Assembly (NCBI GenBank): GCA_003049465.1
Contig: PYSS01000251.1
Location: forward strand, 1 to 16,452
Origin: Magnaporthiopsis rhizophila
Taxonomy: Eukaryota > Ascomycota > Sordariomycetes > Magnaporthales > Magnaporthaceae
Direction: 5' to 3'
DNA length: 16,452 nucleotides
Below, piece by piece: positions 1 to 9,500 of this stretch (within the stretch, counting starts at the first letter, position 1; each line of letters starts with the position of its first letter). A model generated the notes under the pieces. It was not told the origin of the DNA. It saw only the letters and a list, made by a program, of their open reading frames with translations, and made no database searches. Made by a program: the position numbers and the translations under genes.

Positions 1-150
1 CCCCAACTCCCTCCCCATCCCCTGGCCCTAGCACCTCGCCCCTTTTTTATTCTTCTTTACCCGTTCACGAGCTCAGGGGCTAGCCACGCCTTGCACTCAG
101 AACTCCAGGCAGGTGACAGTGACAGCGTCCACCCACGCCGGCATCCCATC

Positions 151-1187
151 ATGGCCGTAGGCGCCGACCCCAACGCCGAAGCTCGCCAGCTGGCGGACAG
201 CTTGAGCGTCCAGGAGCTCACCGGCTTCTTCGATTACTACCACAAGGATGAGTGGTGGGTGCGCCGCATCGAGTATCCACTGGAGAACCCCTTAGTCTGG
301 ATCGTGCGCGGCAAGCTGCACGAGGACGGCACCGGCCCCCTGATAGGAAACGACGCCACGATCAGCACTCAGCAACACGTCTACGAGGAGTTCGTGAGGA
401 TGATCCCACCGGACCTGAAGGACGGACTGCGCGTCCCCGAGGCCTACCGCATCCTGCGAGACAACGAGTACTCGTACTTCATCACCGAGCTGGTCCCGGG
501 AACTATTTTTCGCGATGTCAACTGGCCAGAGACTGGCATCCCGGGCAAGTACCTGGACATGATCGCAAGGGCCGTGCGTCTGCTCATGTCTCTCCCGGCG
601 CCCGATGGCACCAGGCCCGGACCGCTGCCGGAGGGATACATCATGAACGAGTTGTTCCACCAGGACCGAGCCGTGACGCTCTACGACTCTATCCAAGAGC
701 TCGAGGACGATATCAACGACACTCTGGACAACCACAACCGGGTAATTAGCAACTATTCCCCTCACTTTGCTCACGTGAGCAGGGTCCAGAAGTGTTTTGT
801 CAGTTAGAGCCAGCTCACAAACTATAACCACAGGAGTATCTGGACCTGACGGGACGGATCTGCCACTACTATAAGCACGTCAAGCTTGAGCAGCAGCTAG
901 TCCTCATCTACCCGCACTTCGACGAAGACTCCTTCATGATCACGGCGGACGGAGATCTCTGTCTGCTGGCCCTGCACGCCGCCAACTACCTGCCAATCAG
1001 CTTCTTGGCCTTCACTCTCGGATGTTATCCCGAGAACGACAACGAGAACTACACCTGGATCAGCCGCGTGGTTCGCAAGGGGGTCGAGGCGAGACTGGAC
1101 GACGTGATGACCACTGAGAACCTGAAGTCGATGAAGTTCCTGAGGGCCGAGGTTGGAACCGAGCCTTGGTTCGATCGTGACTTTTAG
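151..1187 (+). CDS. Aminoglycoside phosphotransferase (APH)-like protein, probable pseudokinase
   Basis: Two exons, 151-741 and 834-1187, joined in phase 0 over a 92-bp intron (donor GTAATT, acceptor CCACAG), give 314 aa. The ATG at 151 sits in a strong context (CCCATCATGGCC) and follows a pyrimidine-rich leader. The layout resembles fungal APH/choline-kinase-like proteins: an N-lobe with FITELVPGTIF at residues 110-120 (the usual hinge 'E..PG' motif), a helical C-lobe (about 130-215), then a catalytic-loop equivalent at 221-231 and a LPISFLAFTL segment at 250-259. Relatives normally carry HxD....N in the loop and a metal-binding Asp shortly after. Here the loop reads Y223-P-H-F-D-E-D-S-F and the later position reads LCLLALHAA (A243 instead of Asp). 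I infer that phosphotransfer activity is lost or altered. Substrate and role are unknown, and no signal peptide or membrane segment is seen. It is upstream of an unrelated non-coding stretch and not in an operon. Family assignment is by eye and moderately sure; the exon model is well supported by the unbroken frame. Confidence 0.72.
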
Positions 1188-1332
1188 CACCCCATCATGT
1201 TACCAATTTATTCCATAAAAGGGATGCAATGATCGAAATTGTAAAATGGAATGACAGAAATCACAAAATTGCCAGGCAGAGATGGATAACTTTTTTTAAG
1301 CACAGAGCTGGTTACAGATCGTTCCATAAGAC

Positions 1333-1370
1333 AAAAAAAAAAAAAAAAAAAAAAAAGAGAGAGAGAGAGA
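1333..1370. repeat. Poly-A tract fused to (GA)7 microsatellite
   Basis: Twenty-four consecutive A (1333-1356) are followed directly by seven GA units (1357-1370). This is read directly from the sequence. It lies about 150 bp after the stop of the APH-like gene. It may be simple slippage DNA; a retroposed poly-A tail is possible but no target-site duplication was found by eye. Confidence 0.95.
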
Positions 1371-1797
1371 ATATCTTCGATCACTATACCCTGGTCTGCA
1401 TTACGCACCCTGGTGCGCTCCCAAAATGGCGTTGATCAATGGAGAGTTTCCGTCGATATCCATTAACTTCATCCCTAGACAGTACCTGGGCTGAACTTTC
1501 TAGACCAAGAGATCAGTGGATGATATTCCGTCCTGCCTACACCCCGCCGTCGGGGTGGACAATACGGACGTCTTTCAACCCGCGTGCGTGGCTTAGCGTT
1601 TCGACCACTGCTGCGAGAGAATGAGCTGCAGGTGTCTCCTTGCCATGTGTAATATTAGCTGACCAGATGATTTCAAACCATGCGGGGAACAGAAATTTGG
1701 CGGTGAGTTGCCCTCATGCTAGCGCAATGATATTGGCTTTGCTTCAATTTACTATCCTGTCCATATCAGGGCTATTGAATTATGACTAAAGTTCGTG

Positions 1798-1806
1798 TAT
1801 AAATAT
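1798..1806 (+). promoter_or_regulatory. TATA box (TATAAATAT)
   Basis: TATAAATAT lies 48 bp before the ATG at 1854 that opens the possible four-exon gene. The match to a TATA consensus and the distance are suitable for a fungal core promoter. Its use depends on that gene being real. Confidence 0.4.
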
Positions 1807-1853
1807 GCGTGCTCCCCGCAACCCGTACAGCTCAACGCTCTGCCATCAACGAC

Positions 1854-2899
1854 ATGTTTCAGTGCCTGCTGAGCAACCGACAAAATGCAGGCAGCCCAGC
1901 GATCCCTCGTCCCGCAAGGACTCGGATAGTTGTCGGCAGCACCTTTCTAGGCCTTGAGACGCTAAAACCTCTCCTTCAGTCACCTATCGACGAATTTTGG
2001 CTGGATTTCAAAGAGAAAGCAGCCCCCGTTCCAGCTCTGATCCGCATCCTTCCACGCGGCGGGCCCTTCACCGTAAGAGGGGTCGGGACGGAAGGTGACG
2101 AGCAGAGACTTAATTAGCTCTGGCGGCCTTGGATCGGCGCAGATTTCAGCCTTCCGTCTCGCGGCAGTCAACGACAACGAGGGAGTGAAACGGTGGTTGT
2201 GCGAAGACCCCGAGCCGGATGAGGACACGGCGAGCTTTCCGGTTCCCCCTCGCGGGCTCCCGCAAATGGTCTGTCGCGGATGTATGTGCCGCCTTGCTGG
2301 GATACTCGAACAGCGTCCCCAAGGATCAGCAATGGGATATCACACGCTTCAACAAGAGGGAGGATCCCTTGAATGGTGGTCACTGCGGAAGCCGCGATTT
2401 CATGTAAGAAAGACCGAGCACGATTCTCCCTAATCACCGTGTCCTTTCACCACTTGCGAGTTGCTTTCTCAAGTTTCTCTCCATAAAAGGGCAAAGCAAC
2501 TCTTAAAACCAGAGAGAGCTGCTGACTCTGCAAACTCGTATAATTACCGCCCAATGCATGATACGGCTACACCATTGAGGCATCGTCCAATGGAAGTTCG
2601 ACCTCCACCAGCCGCAGCTGATGTTCCGGCTCAAGGAGCTCGCTCCGGGATATGATTTCCACGACGTCATCGGCTACGAGTATTGCTCCTGGTTCATACC
2701 CGACAAGGACTACCTAACCGTCCTCACCCCAATACCCATACGGACGGGGAAATGACACAGCCCGTCGCAGGCACTTCCTTCGGTGTTTGGACCCGCCCGT
2801 CACAATATATACATGGGCTTCACGATACCGTACGAGCACTTGGCCTGTATCGAAAATGAGGGGGACGTCAAGCGCGGCCGGACTCGCGTCCTCCGTTAA
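1854..2899 (+). CDS. Possible four-exon gene of unknown function (or decayed gene)
   Basis: Not recognised. Four open stretches join in phase 0: 1854-2072, 2143-2403, about 2597-2719 and 2771-2899 (stop TAA 2897-2899), for about 243 aa. Donors are GTAAGA at 2073, GTAAGA at 2404 and the weak GTCCTC at 2720. Acceptors are GCAG at 2142 and CGCAG at 2770; for the third exon AAG at 2596, CCAG at 2611 and GCAG at 2617 all fit. The last two exons look most protein-like by codon choice: they encode segments such as FRLKELAPGYDFHDVIGYEY and MGFTIPYEHLACIENEGDVK. Without splicing, a TGA at 2753-2755 interrupts them. The second intron would be about 190 bp, long for this window, with its likely branch site (CCCTAATCAC) far from the acceptor, so a further small exon or gene decay is possible. 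A competing frame at 2219-2403 (WSVADVCAALLGYSNS) is also protein-like, which could mean a frameshift. No domain, signal peptide or membrane segment is evident. Confidence 0.3.
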
Positions 2900-3508
2900 A
2901 CCGCCAGCAGCCAGCAGACAGCCATGGCGGGAGCTCAGCCTAGCAAAACACGGACTCGTGCCAGCAGGAAGCAAATTTGCACCCCCTAGGACGCAGGCTT
3001 CTTCTACTAGCAAGCTACAGAGACTCATACTAGCAGGGTGAAGGTTCCTGGCAGAATCAGTGGAACCTGGGGGCCGGAGGAACCGGCCATTGATATCAAT
3101 ATCAGAGTCGGCAGGGCTTAGGAGAAGCTTGGTGCTTTCCTGCGGGAGGAGACCCGTCGGTCTTTTAAAACTGGGGAAAGGCGCGTTCCTGCAACGTCTG
3201 AGTGTCACCATGGCCCAGCACCTATTGCGTTTTCTTTCTTTTTTTTCTTTCTTTTTTTTTCTTCCCAAAATGGAATTTGATTTTTGAAGTGCTTTGTCCT
3301 TCTAGGCGAAATCATCCACATCACCTTCCCCACCCGGCAGTATCAATCTCTCATTCCGCTTTGGGCCTCCCAACAAGGACATTTTCTTCTTCTCTTGCTT
3401 TCTCCCACAAAGCCCTAACAGTTAGCTACAGAATACCACGGAAACAAGCACACAAGACGCCGACATGCCTGCCGCGCGCAACATCCCATCTTATCTGGAG
3501 CCCCCCCC
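2900..3508. other. Intergenic region and promoter of the zipper-protein gene
   Basis: No convincing gene. It contains a long C/T-rich tract at 3230-3266 and further pyrimidine-rich sequence around 3375-3420, typical of fungal promoters and 5' UTRs, before the small gene at 3509. An out-of-frame ATG at 3465 opens a short reading frame that ends at 3551 and could act as an upstream ORF. Confidence 0.5.
3230..3266 (+). promoter_or_regulatory. Polypyrimidine (CT-rich) tract
   Basis: Thirty-seven bases of only T and C, about 245 bp before the start codon of the small gene at 3509. CT tracts of this kind are common just upstream of transcription starts in filamentous fungi; function here is inferred from position only. 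Confidence 0.5.
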
Positions 3509-4125
3509 ATGTCTTTGGGCATTCTTGAAAGCGAACTGCACCTCATGGTAAGGTCTTCCCCGGCTGTTCACAACCTAGTGGAACACACGACTGACCCCTG
3601 TTGGCCGGCCTGGGCCGTGACTGCCGTGATCATCAGCGCGTGTCGGATGCCACGCGCTCCCCTTCCCCGCAGCAGCACGAGTCCGAGATGGCTTCTGCCC
3701 CCCAAGATGAGCCCGGTCGTCGTGAGGATCATCACACCATGGACGACGACGTTGCGGGCAAGAAGGGCGACGAAAAGTCGGACGTGGATGAGAACAAGCC
3801 AGGCAATGGGCGCAAGCCAGACGAGGATGAGGACAATTCGAACAAGCCAGAGCTGCTTTCGGGCGAAGGCCGGCCTCTGGGCCATGTCGGGCCGGCCACC
3901 CTTGGAGCGAGTATTGCGCCATCTGGGGTGGCCACGTCCGTGACGGAGGGGATGACCGGGCCATTGGAGGAGAGGAACAGGATGTTGACGGAGGAGACCA
4001 GGTTGTTGAATGAAAGGGCCGAGCTGCTGAAGCGGAGGGCCAGGCAGTTGCAGGAGAAAACCAGGTTTTCGACCTGGTCCGTAACTGCGGGCTCCTACAC
4101 GATCGACTTATCGAGGGACAAGTAG
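3509..4125 (+). CDS. Small acidic protein with C-terminal leucine-zipper coiled coil
   Basis: A 13-codon first exon (3509-3547) ends at a GTAAGG donor; an 89-bp intron carries a GACTGACC branch-like site and ends CATCAG at 3636; the second exon is 3637-4125. The junction is phase 0 and the product is 175 aa. Residues 31-85 are charged and low-complexity (many D, E, K, N, P, G), so probably disordered. Residues 121-156 form a coiled coil with leucines at 123, 130, 137, 144 and 151, exactly seven apart. No basic DNA-contact region sits directly before the zipper, so this is not a typical bZIP factor; a dimerisation or scaffold role is inferred. There is no signal peptide. The second exon is open with good codon bias; the first exon is less certain, and translation could instead begin at ATG 3688 (residue 31 of this model). 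An ATG at 3465 reads out of frame with the zipper. It converges with the GH131 gene. I do not recognise a family. Confidence 0.5.
3976..4059 (+). repeat. Four degenerate 21-bp units encoding zipper heptads
   Basis: Units at 3976-3996, 3997-4017, 4018-4038 and 4039-4059 each encode one heptad with Leu at the fourth position (NRMLTEE, TRLLNER, AELLKRR, ARQLQEK). The shared core at DNA level is roughly ACCAGG.TGTTG....G. The units have diverged, so expansion of the coiled coil by tandem duplication is an inference. Confidence 0.55.
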
Positions 4126-4477
4126 CCTATACGAAAGTGGTCTGGCTGCCACAAGAGATGCAGCCGACGTGGTGTGTGGATGGATGGCTACCAACCTGGC
4201 ATCGCAAGATCCAGTCACGAAGGAGATCGAATATACATTGCCTCTTGCGGACTTTTGTTATCCATGGCGAGTACCTCTCTGCTCATCTAGTTACAACTGG
4301 GATAAAACAAAGGGGTATTTCCATCCGGGCACAGCAGCCGTTTCCTAAAGCCGGGTAAAAACTCCCGTTCAAAGCACCTGCGAGCCCGCATCGTGTGTGT
4401 AATCGAAGAGATCTGATACAGTCCCGCACACGGACGCCAGCCCCCGGCCGCACAAGTTCCTCGTGTCCCACTCGCTT
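4126..4477. other. Convergent 3' flanks
   Basis: A 352-bp stretch between the stop of the zipper-protein gene (+) and the stop of the GH131 gene (-). It should hold both 3' UTRs. No gene, repeat or strong hairpin was seen. Confidence 0.6.
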
Positions 4478-5552
4478 TTAAAGCGAAACACACCCTCCCG
4501 CGCTGTCCTCGAGGAAGATGCCGCCGTACGTCAGGCCCTCGTTGATGTTTTTGGACTGGAACCCGGAGTTGACCACATCGCTCGTGCCCGTCGGCTTCTT
4601 GAGCAGGCCGAGCTGGTACTGCCCGTTGCCCGAGTTGTCGTTCTGGACGGCGCTCGTGACGGCCTTGAGCGGCTCGGTGCCCTTGGAGTAGTACACCTGG
4701 AGCGTGCTGTTTGTGTTTGTCGACGTTTGCTCCCGGACGGATGCGGCAGGCACACATCAGCAGGGTGACGCAAATAGCCGCCGGCGGTTTTACGGCCGCA
4801 GACCAAGCCGTGGGGTGGCATAAGCTTACTTCTTGGAGTAGTCGATCTTGATGGCAAAGTTGTTCCACGCGGTACTGTCCACTTTCGTCGACCAGATCTG
4901 CCGGTTCTGCCGGTTGAGGATCTTGAACGTGTCCCTGGGCAGCGAGGCCTGGCCCAGGATGGTGCCCATCTCAAAGTTGAACTGGTTGGCCGAGTAGTCC
5001 GACGTCTCGTGCCAGACGTTCTGCAACAAAAGATAATAAATAAATGTCAGTGGGGATATGGATGGGAAGAAAAAAGAGAAGAAAGAAGCCCACCAGGTAC
5101 TCATGGCTCAAATTAAGCGCCCGCCCGGGGTCGATCTTGACGCTCCAGTGCAGCGTCTTGGCCCCCGTGCTCCCCTGGCCGCCCGTGTTGGAGTCGCCGT
5201 TGAACTGCAGCCCCGCTCTGCGGAAGCCTTTCTGCGCCTGGAAGATGGACTTGTCGCTCAGCGTGACGGTCACGGGCTTGTACTGCGACGACGCGGTGCC
5301 GTCCTCGAATCGCGACGGGCCCACAGCCTGTCCGCTGGGGAACTTGAGGATGTCGCTCCACTTCAGGCCCTCACCCTTGACGTAGCCCGTGTTGAAGGGC
5401 GAGCCCCGACCCGGGGCGTCAAAGTCGGCCGGCGCGAGGGACGCCGGCACGCGCCCGTCGAACACGATGGGGCACTTGACCTCGGCGGCGCGGACGATGG
5501 TTGCCGCGAACGCCGCCAGGAGAGTGGTCGTGAGGGAGTCGGCGAGCGTCAT
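4478..5552 (-). CDS. Secreted glycoside hydrolase family 131 beta-glucanase
   Basis: Three exons on the minus strand: 5552-5094, 5020-4830 and 4706-4478, with introns of 73 bp (GTGGGC, CACTGACA branch, TTGCAG) and 123 bp (GTAAGC, AACAG). The product is 292 aa. Residues 1-22 form a signal peptide with a likely cut near VRA/AEV. The GH131 hallmarks are CPIVFDGRVP (27-36), the FRRAGL segment (110-115), TLHWSV with LNLSHEY (133-152), NVWHETSDY (154-162), TLQVYYSKG (218-226) and the C-terminal GGIFLEDSAGGCVSL (278-292). GH131 enzymes cleave beta-1,3/1,6- and beta-1,4-glucans of plant and fungal cell walls; the protein should be exported. There is no cellulose-binding module, so it is a catalytic domain only. 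One oddity: G114 stands where relatives, as I recall them, have Glu in the FRRxEL motif. Only splicing gives the family motif across exon 2/3 (DYSKNTLQVYY), which fixes the second intron. It lies head-to-tail behind clathrin with a 1-kb gap. Confidence 0.93.
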
Positions 5553-6597
5553 TTTGAGTATCTAGGTAATTACAAGGAGCTTCTCGTTATGCACGTGTCG
5601 CTTTGAGGTGTAGATAAGAAAAGCATGAGATAAAGCAATATGGGAGCAGACCTAGCTGTTTTAAAAGGAGAAATTAAAAGGGACGGCGACGGTCAAGGCC
5701 GGCATGGCGCTATGGCGGCACTGGAGATGCCCTGCAGTTGGCAAATGTGATCGCCATTTTATTCCCCTCCGGGAAAAAGAAGAGACGGGCCGTCCTGGAC
5801 CGCATCCGCCGGCTGAATTGGGTTCTCGGTGTGTATATTATATATAACAACAGGCAGCCGCGGCTTGTGATTTGTCGGGGGCCGAAATAGAAGGTTCAGT
5901 CGCTCCGCTTGCGAAAGTGACGCCGACGGAATGTACTTCCGCTCACCAGCATCGCTTACCACGGTAGCCATCGAAACTCTAACACCACGTAGCCACTTGC
6001 TACCCCTGTACGAGAACGGGACAGCAGACAGACATCCAAGACCAGAACGTGCCTCAATACCACCTAGTCAAGCAGGAATTCTGCTTTACCTACTAGAACC
6101 TATATGGTTTTCTATCATACATTTACAAACGTGCCAGCAAAAGAGAAGAATTAAAAACTCCCCTTCCCTCCTCTGCATCGCCGCTCGTCGAAGCAGACGA
6201 CACCAGGGAAACGAAAAGAGCGCCCCTAAAACAGTAACATCAACATGCCAGAATAGAATGCTGCTGCGTTAAAAACCCCCTTTTTTGAATATCCTCCGGT
6301 CTACCTCCCTGGCACTGAGAACCGAGAAAAAAAAAATTGACAAAGCCCCAGGAACGATTGGCAATAAGGCTGCCATCTCCATCATCACCATGCGCCATTC
6401 TGTGGAGGCGTAGGCGGATACGGGTTCCCCGCGGCATTCGGAGTGGCGCTGCCTCCGCTCCCAACCCCCGGTGAAGGTTCGTTGCGAAAGTGGTACACGT
6501 GGTGGCGGTGAATATGCTCAACCGACTGGTGGGGTCGGATTGGGGGGACCAGCGCCGGCCGCCAAGCCGGTCCGGGAGCCGACAGGACGGGGTTGTC
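5553..6597. other. Promoter of GH131 gene and 3' flank of clathrin gene
   Basis: About 1 kb without a gene. The left part is upstream of the minus-strand GH131 gene and includes AT-rich sequence at 5833-5847 (TATATTATATATAAC, about 285 bp before the ATG) that could be a TATA region, plus A/T runs at 5656-5680. The right part follows the clathrin stop. Open frames here (for example 5931-6272) have no motif or codon support. Confidence 0.5.
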
Positions 6598-9500
6598 CTA
6601 ATAGCCGTACCCGGTCGGCTGGGGCGCGAAGCCATTAGCGCCGACAAATGGAGCCGGGGATGTCTGACCGCCACCGCCGCCAGGACCAGCCGTGATCATG
6701 AGGCGGCCGCCGCCCAGAATCGGGGCGCTATCTTCCTGCTTCTCCTGTTCCCGCTCCTTGGCTTTGCGCGCCTCGTTGTCGGCTTTCAGGATGGCGAGCT
6801 CCTTGGTCTGTTGTGAGAGCATGTTGATCATGTACGGCATGGTGAAGTCGTGGAGACCATGACGCCACGACATCTCCAGCACGAGGTCAGGCCGGATGAG
6901 GTCGTAGCATGCGTACAGCATGCCGACGTAGCACTCACGATTGCCGATGTCGACAAACTGGAGGGAGGCAGGCTTTTCGTCAGCAGACCGATCTTTCGAC
7001 ATGGGAGGGAAAAATGGGAAACTCACGTAACGCAGAAGCTCCTCAACAACTTCGGCCTTTCCAGACAGAGCAGCCGTCTCAATAGCATCCTTCCACAGCT
7101 TGTCCTGCTTGGAGAGCGCGATGGACTTCTCCCAGCGCTTGTTACGGCGATAGATGCTCGCGGCAACCTGACGGAAGAAGACGAGCTCATGCTTCTCTAG
7201 CCGGCCCGCGAGCTCGACAGGCTCATAGTTGTCGTAATTCTCAACCGAGTCCCTCAGAGTCTTGTAGTCCTCCTCCTCGATCAGAAGGTCGTTGATGGCA
7301 TCGTTAACGATGCGCTTGTTCTGGCTCTGAACGTTGAGCAGGAACGGCTTGATAAGCGGCAGGTTGTCCGACTTCTGGAACATCTTGACCACACGGTTGA
7401 CGTCGATGCGAGGCGTCAGGGCCTGCAGGAGGTCAGTGAGGAGCGAGGGGTGCTGCTCGAGGTAGAAGTTGATCGCCTTGAAGTAGATCTCCAGGTTGGC
7501 AACCTTGACAATGATGTCGCGGAACTGCTGGTGCTCCCATGAGTTCTCAGGACGCTCAATCACCGACAGGGCCGCGTTGTCGAACTCGTCGTAGTGGACA
7601 TAGCAGAAGACCAGCTCGGGCCAGAGGTTGGCCTCCTCGCAGGCGCGGATCATCTTGGGCAGGTTCATCCTGCTCCAGAACAGGTTGAGATGCTCGATCA
7701 AACGCTCGGGGTGGTACTTGGACAGAGCAATGCCCAGCTCGGTGAACATGCCCATGTGTGCCCGCTCCAGACCCAGGCCATTTTCGAGCAGGCTAATGAG
7801 CTCGTCGAAGAAACCGTTGCGCTCGTACTTCTTGACGAGCGCCTGCAGCTGCTCGGCATCGACGATCAGGTTGAGACCGCAGATCTGGGCCAGACGGAAC
7901 TCCTTCTTCTCCACACAGGCCTCGTGCACCTCCTTCCAGACCTTGATGCTGTTGGCCTTGCGGGCGCACTCGACCGCGGCCTGGTAGTCACCGAGATGGA
8001 CCAGGGTGGTGGCGAGCTTGGCCCAGTTGGAGATGCTCGTGTAGAAGATCTTGGCGGCCTCGAAGAGACCCTCGCCGTAAGCCTTGTCACCGGACTCCTC
8101 AATGTTGGTGACGTTGGTGCCGCGCAGGAAGTCTTCGAGATCTGAAAGCTGGTCTAGACGAGCGTAGCTGAAGGCAAGGGCGGTGTCGATGGTGGGCTCA
8201 CGCAGAGTCTTGCGGGCCATGCGTAGGTACTTGACCAAGTCCTCGTTCTTACCAGCATGAGTGGCAATCTCGATGACCTCTGCGTAGTTCTTGGGATCCT
8301 CAGCCTTGATGTACGACTCGATCGAGTCGGTCACACGGAGGCCATCCAGCTGAGCCTTGGCAACCTTGCTCCAGACCTCAGGGATGTCGACGTCCTCCGC
8401 GTAGGCCTGGGCGCGGTCGATGCTAACGACGTGCTCGACGAGAACGTTGACAGCGTTGGCCTTGTCATCGATCTTCTTGAAGATCTCAAACGCCTCCTCG
8501 TACAGCCCAACGTTGATGCAGACCTCGGAGATCTCCTGGGGGTTGAAGCCATCCAGACGGTGGATGTAGTCCATGACGCGGGACTTGTCTGCCTTGGCAG
8601 CGGTGAACATGAGAAGATTCTGCAGGTTCTGGTTGTCGCTGAAGGGCGACGGCTCCAGCACAATCTTCTCCAGGAGCTCAATAAGCTCACCGGGGAGGTC
8701 GGCCTGAAGGAAGCAGGCGACAGCCTCCGAGACCTTGGCGGGATCTGTCGACTCCGGGACGGCCGTGGAGATGACTTGGTCGACAACAGAGCGGCGGTGG
8801 ATGTTGTTCTCGCTCAGGACGAACATCCAGAGCTCGCGGTCAGCCCGCTCAAGCAGGTAGCGAGCCTGAGCCTTGTACATGGAGTTCTCATTGGTGATGT
8901 TGACCAGCTCCAGGTCATTGCCACCCTTGCGGTAGGCAATGTAGGCGAGATTAGGGTCGCGCTTCTCGCAGTACTTGCCGACAACGAGCGAGTCGTACTG
9001 GTCGTTCTCCTTTAGGAACTTCTCCGGGTTGTTGTTGGAGTCGATGTAGATCTTGGCCAGAGCGTTGAACACGGCCTGCTGCTGGTTGCCAGCCTGGAGA
9101 GTAGCCTCCAGGAAGGGGAGCAGCAGCTTGAGGCGGTTCCTCGTCTCGACCTCCGAGACAAGCTCGTCGATCGGGATCGACGCCGAGTTGACCGTCGTGA
9201 GGAGGTTCTTGATGATGTTCTCATCACAATCGACATCAAGCAGGCCACCAACGACGGCAGGGGTGCGTGCCGGGTTCACGCGCTGGACGTAAACCTCAAT
9301 CGACTTGAACTGCTGGTTCTGGTACAGGTAGAGAACCAGGTCGTGGACGAAGTTGAAACGGTCGCACACAATGATTAGAGGAAGCTGCTCCGTGAGCTTG
9401 GCCTCCTTGAGGAAGTTCTTGACCTTCTCGGCGTTGTAGTAGTTGCTATCCCGGCAGATGCGCTCGACCTCGTTGAACTGGCCCATCTTGGTGGCGGCCT

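Larger units (their letters stand above)
1188..1853. other. Non-coding stretch, 3' flank of APH-like gene
   Basis: No convincing gene. It holds the presumed 3' UTR of the APH-like gene, an A24-(GA)7 microsatellite and, near its right end, a TATA box in front of the possible gene at 1854. A short open frame at 1439-1624 has no recognisable motif and no good codon signal. Confidence 0.6.

Noticed and set aside
252..831. Open frames overlapping exon 1 of the APH-like gene on both strands
   Set aside because: They are shadow frames of a well-supported exon; Arg/Gly/Pro-rich or Val-rich composition.
2714..3268. 184-aa minus-strand frame
   Set aside because: It starts in the polypyrimidine tract (giving a Lys-rich start), has no domain and poor codon bias, and overlaps the more coding-like plus-strand exons at 2597-2899.
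3465..3943. Alternative start at ATG 3465 for the zipper-protein gene
   Set aside because: Splicing at the same donor and acceptor would put exon 2 in a basic, Arg-rich frame; the zipper frame has the better coding character. Kept only as a possible upstream ORF.
5058..5606. 182-aa plus-strand frame opposite the GH131 gene
   Set aside because: It is antisense to clear GH131 motifs and Arg/Gly-rich, as expected from the complement of a GC-rich exon.
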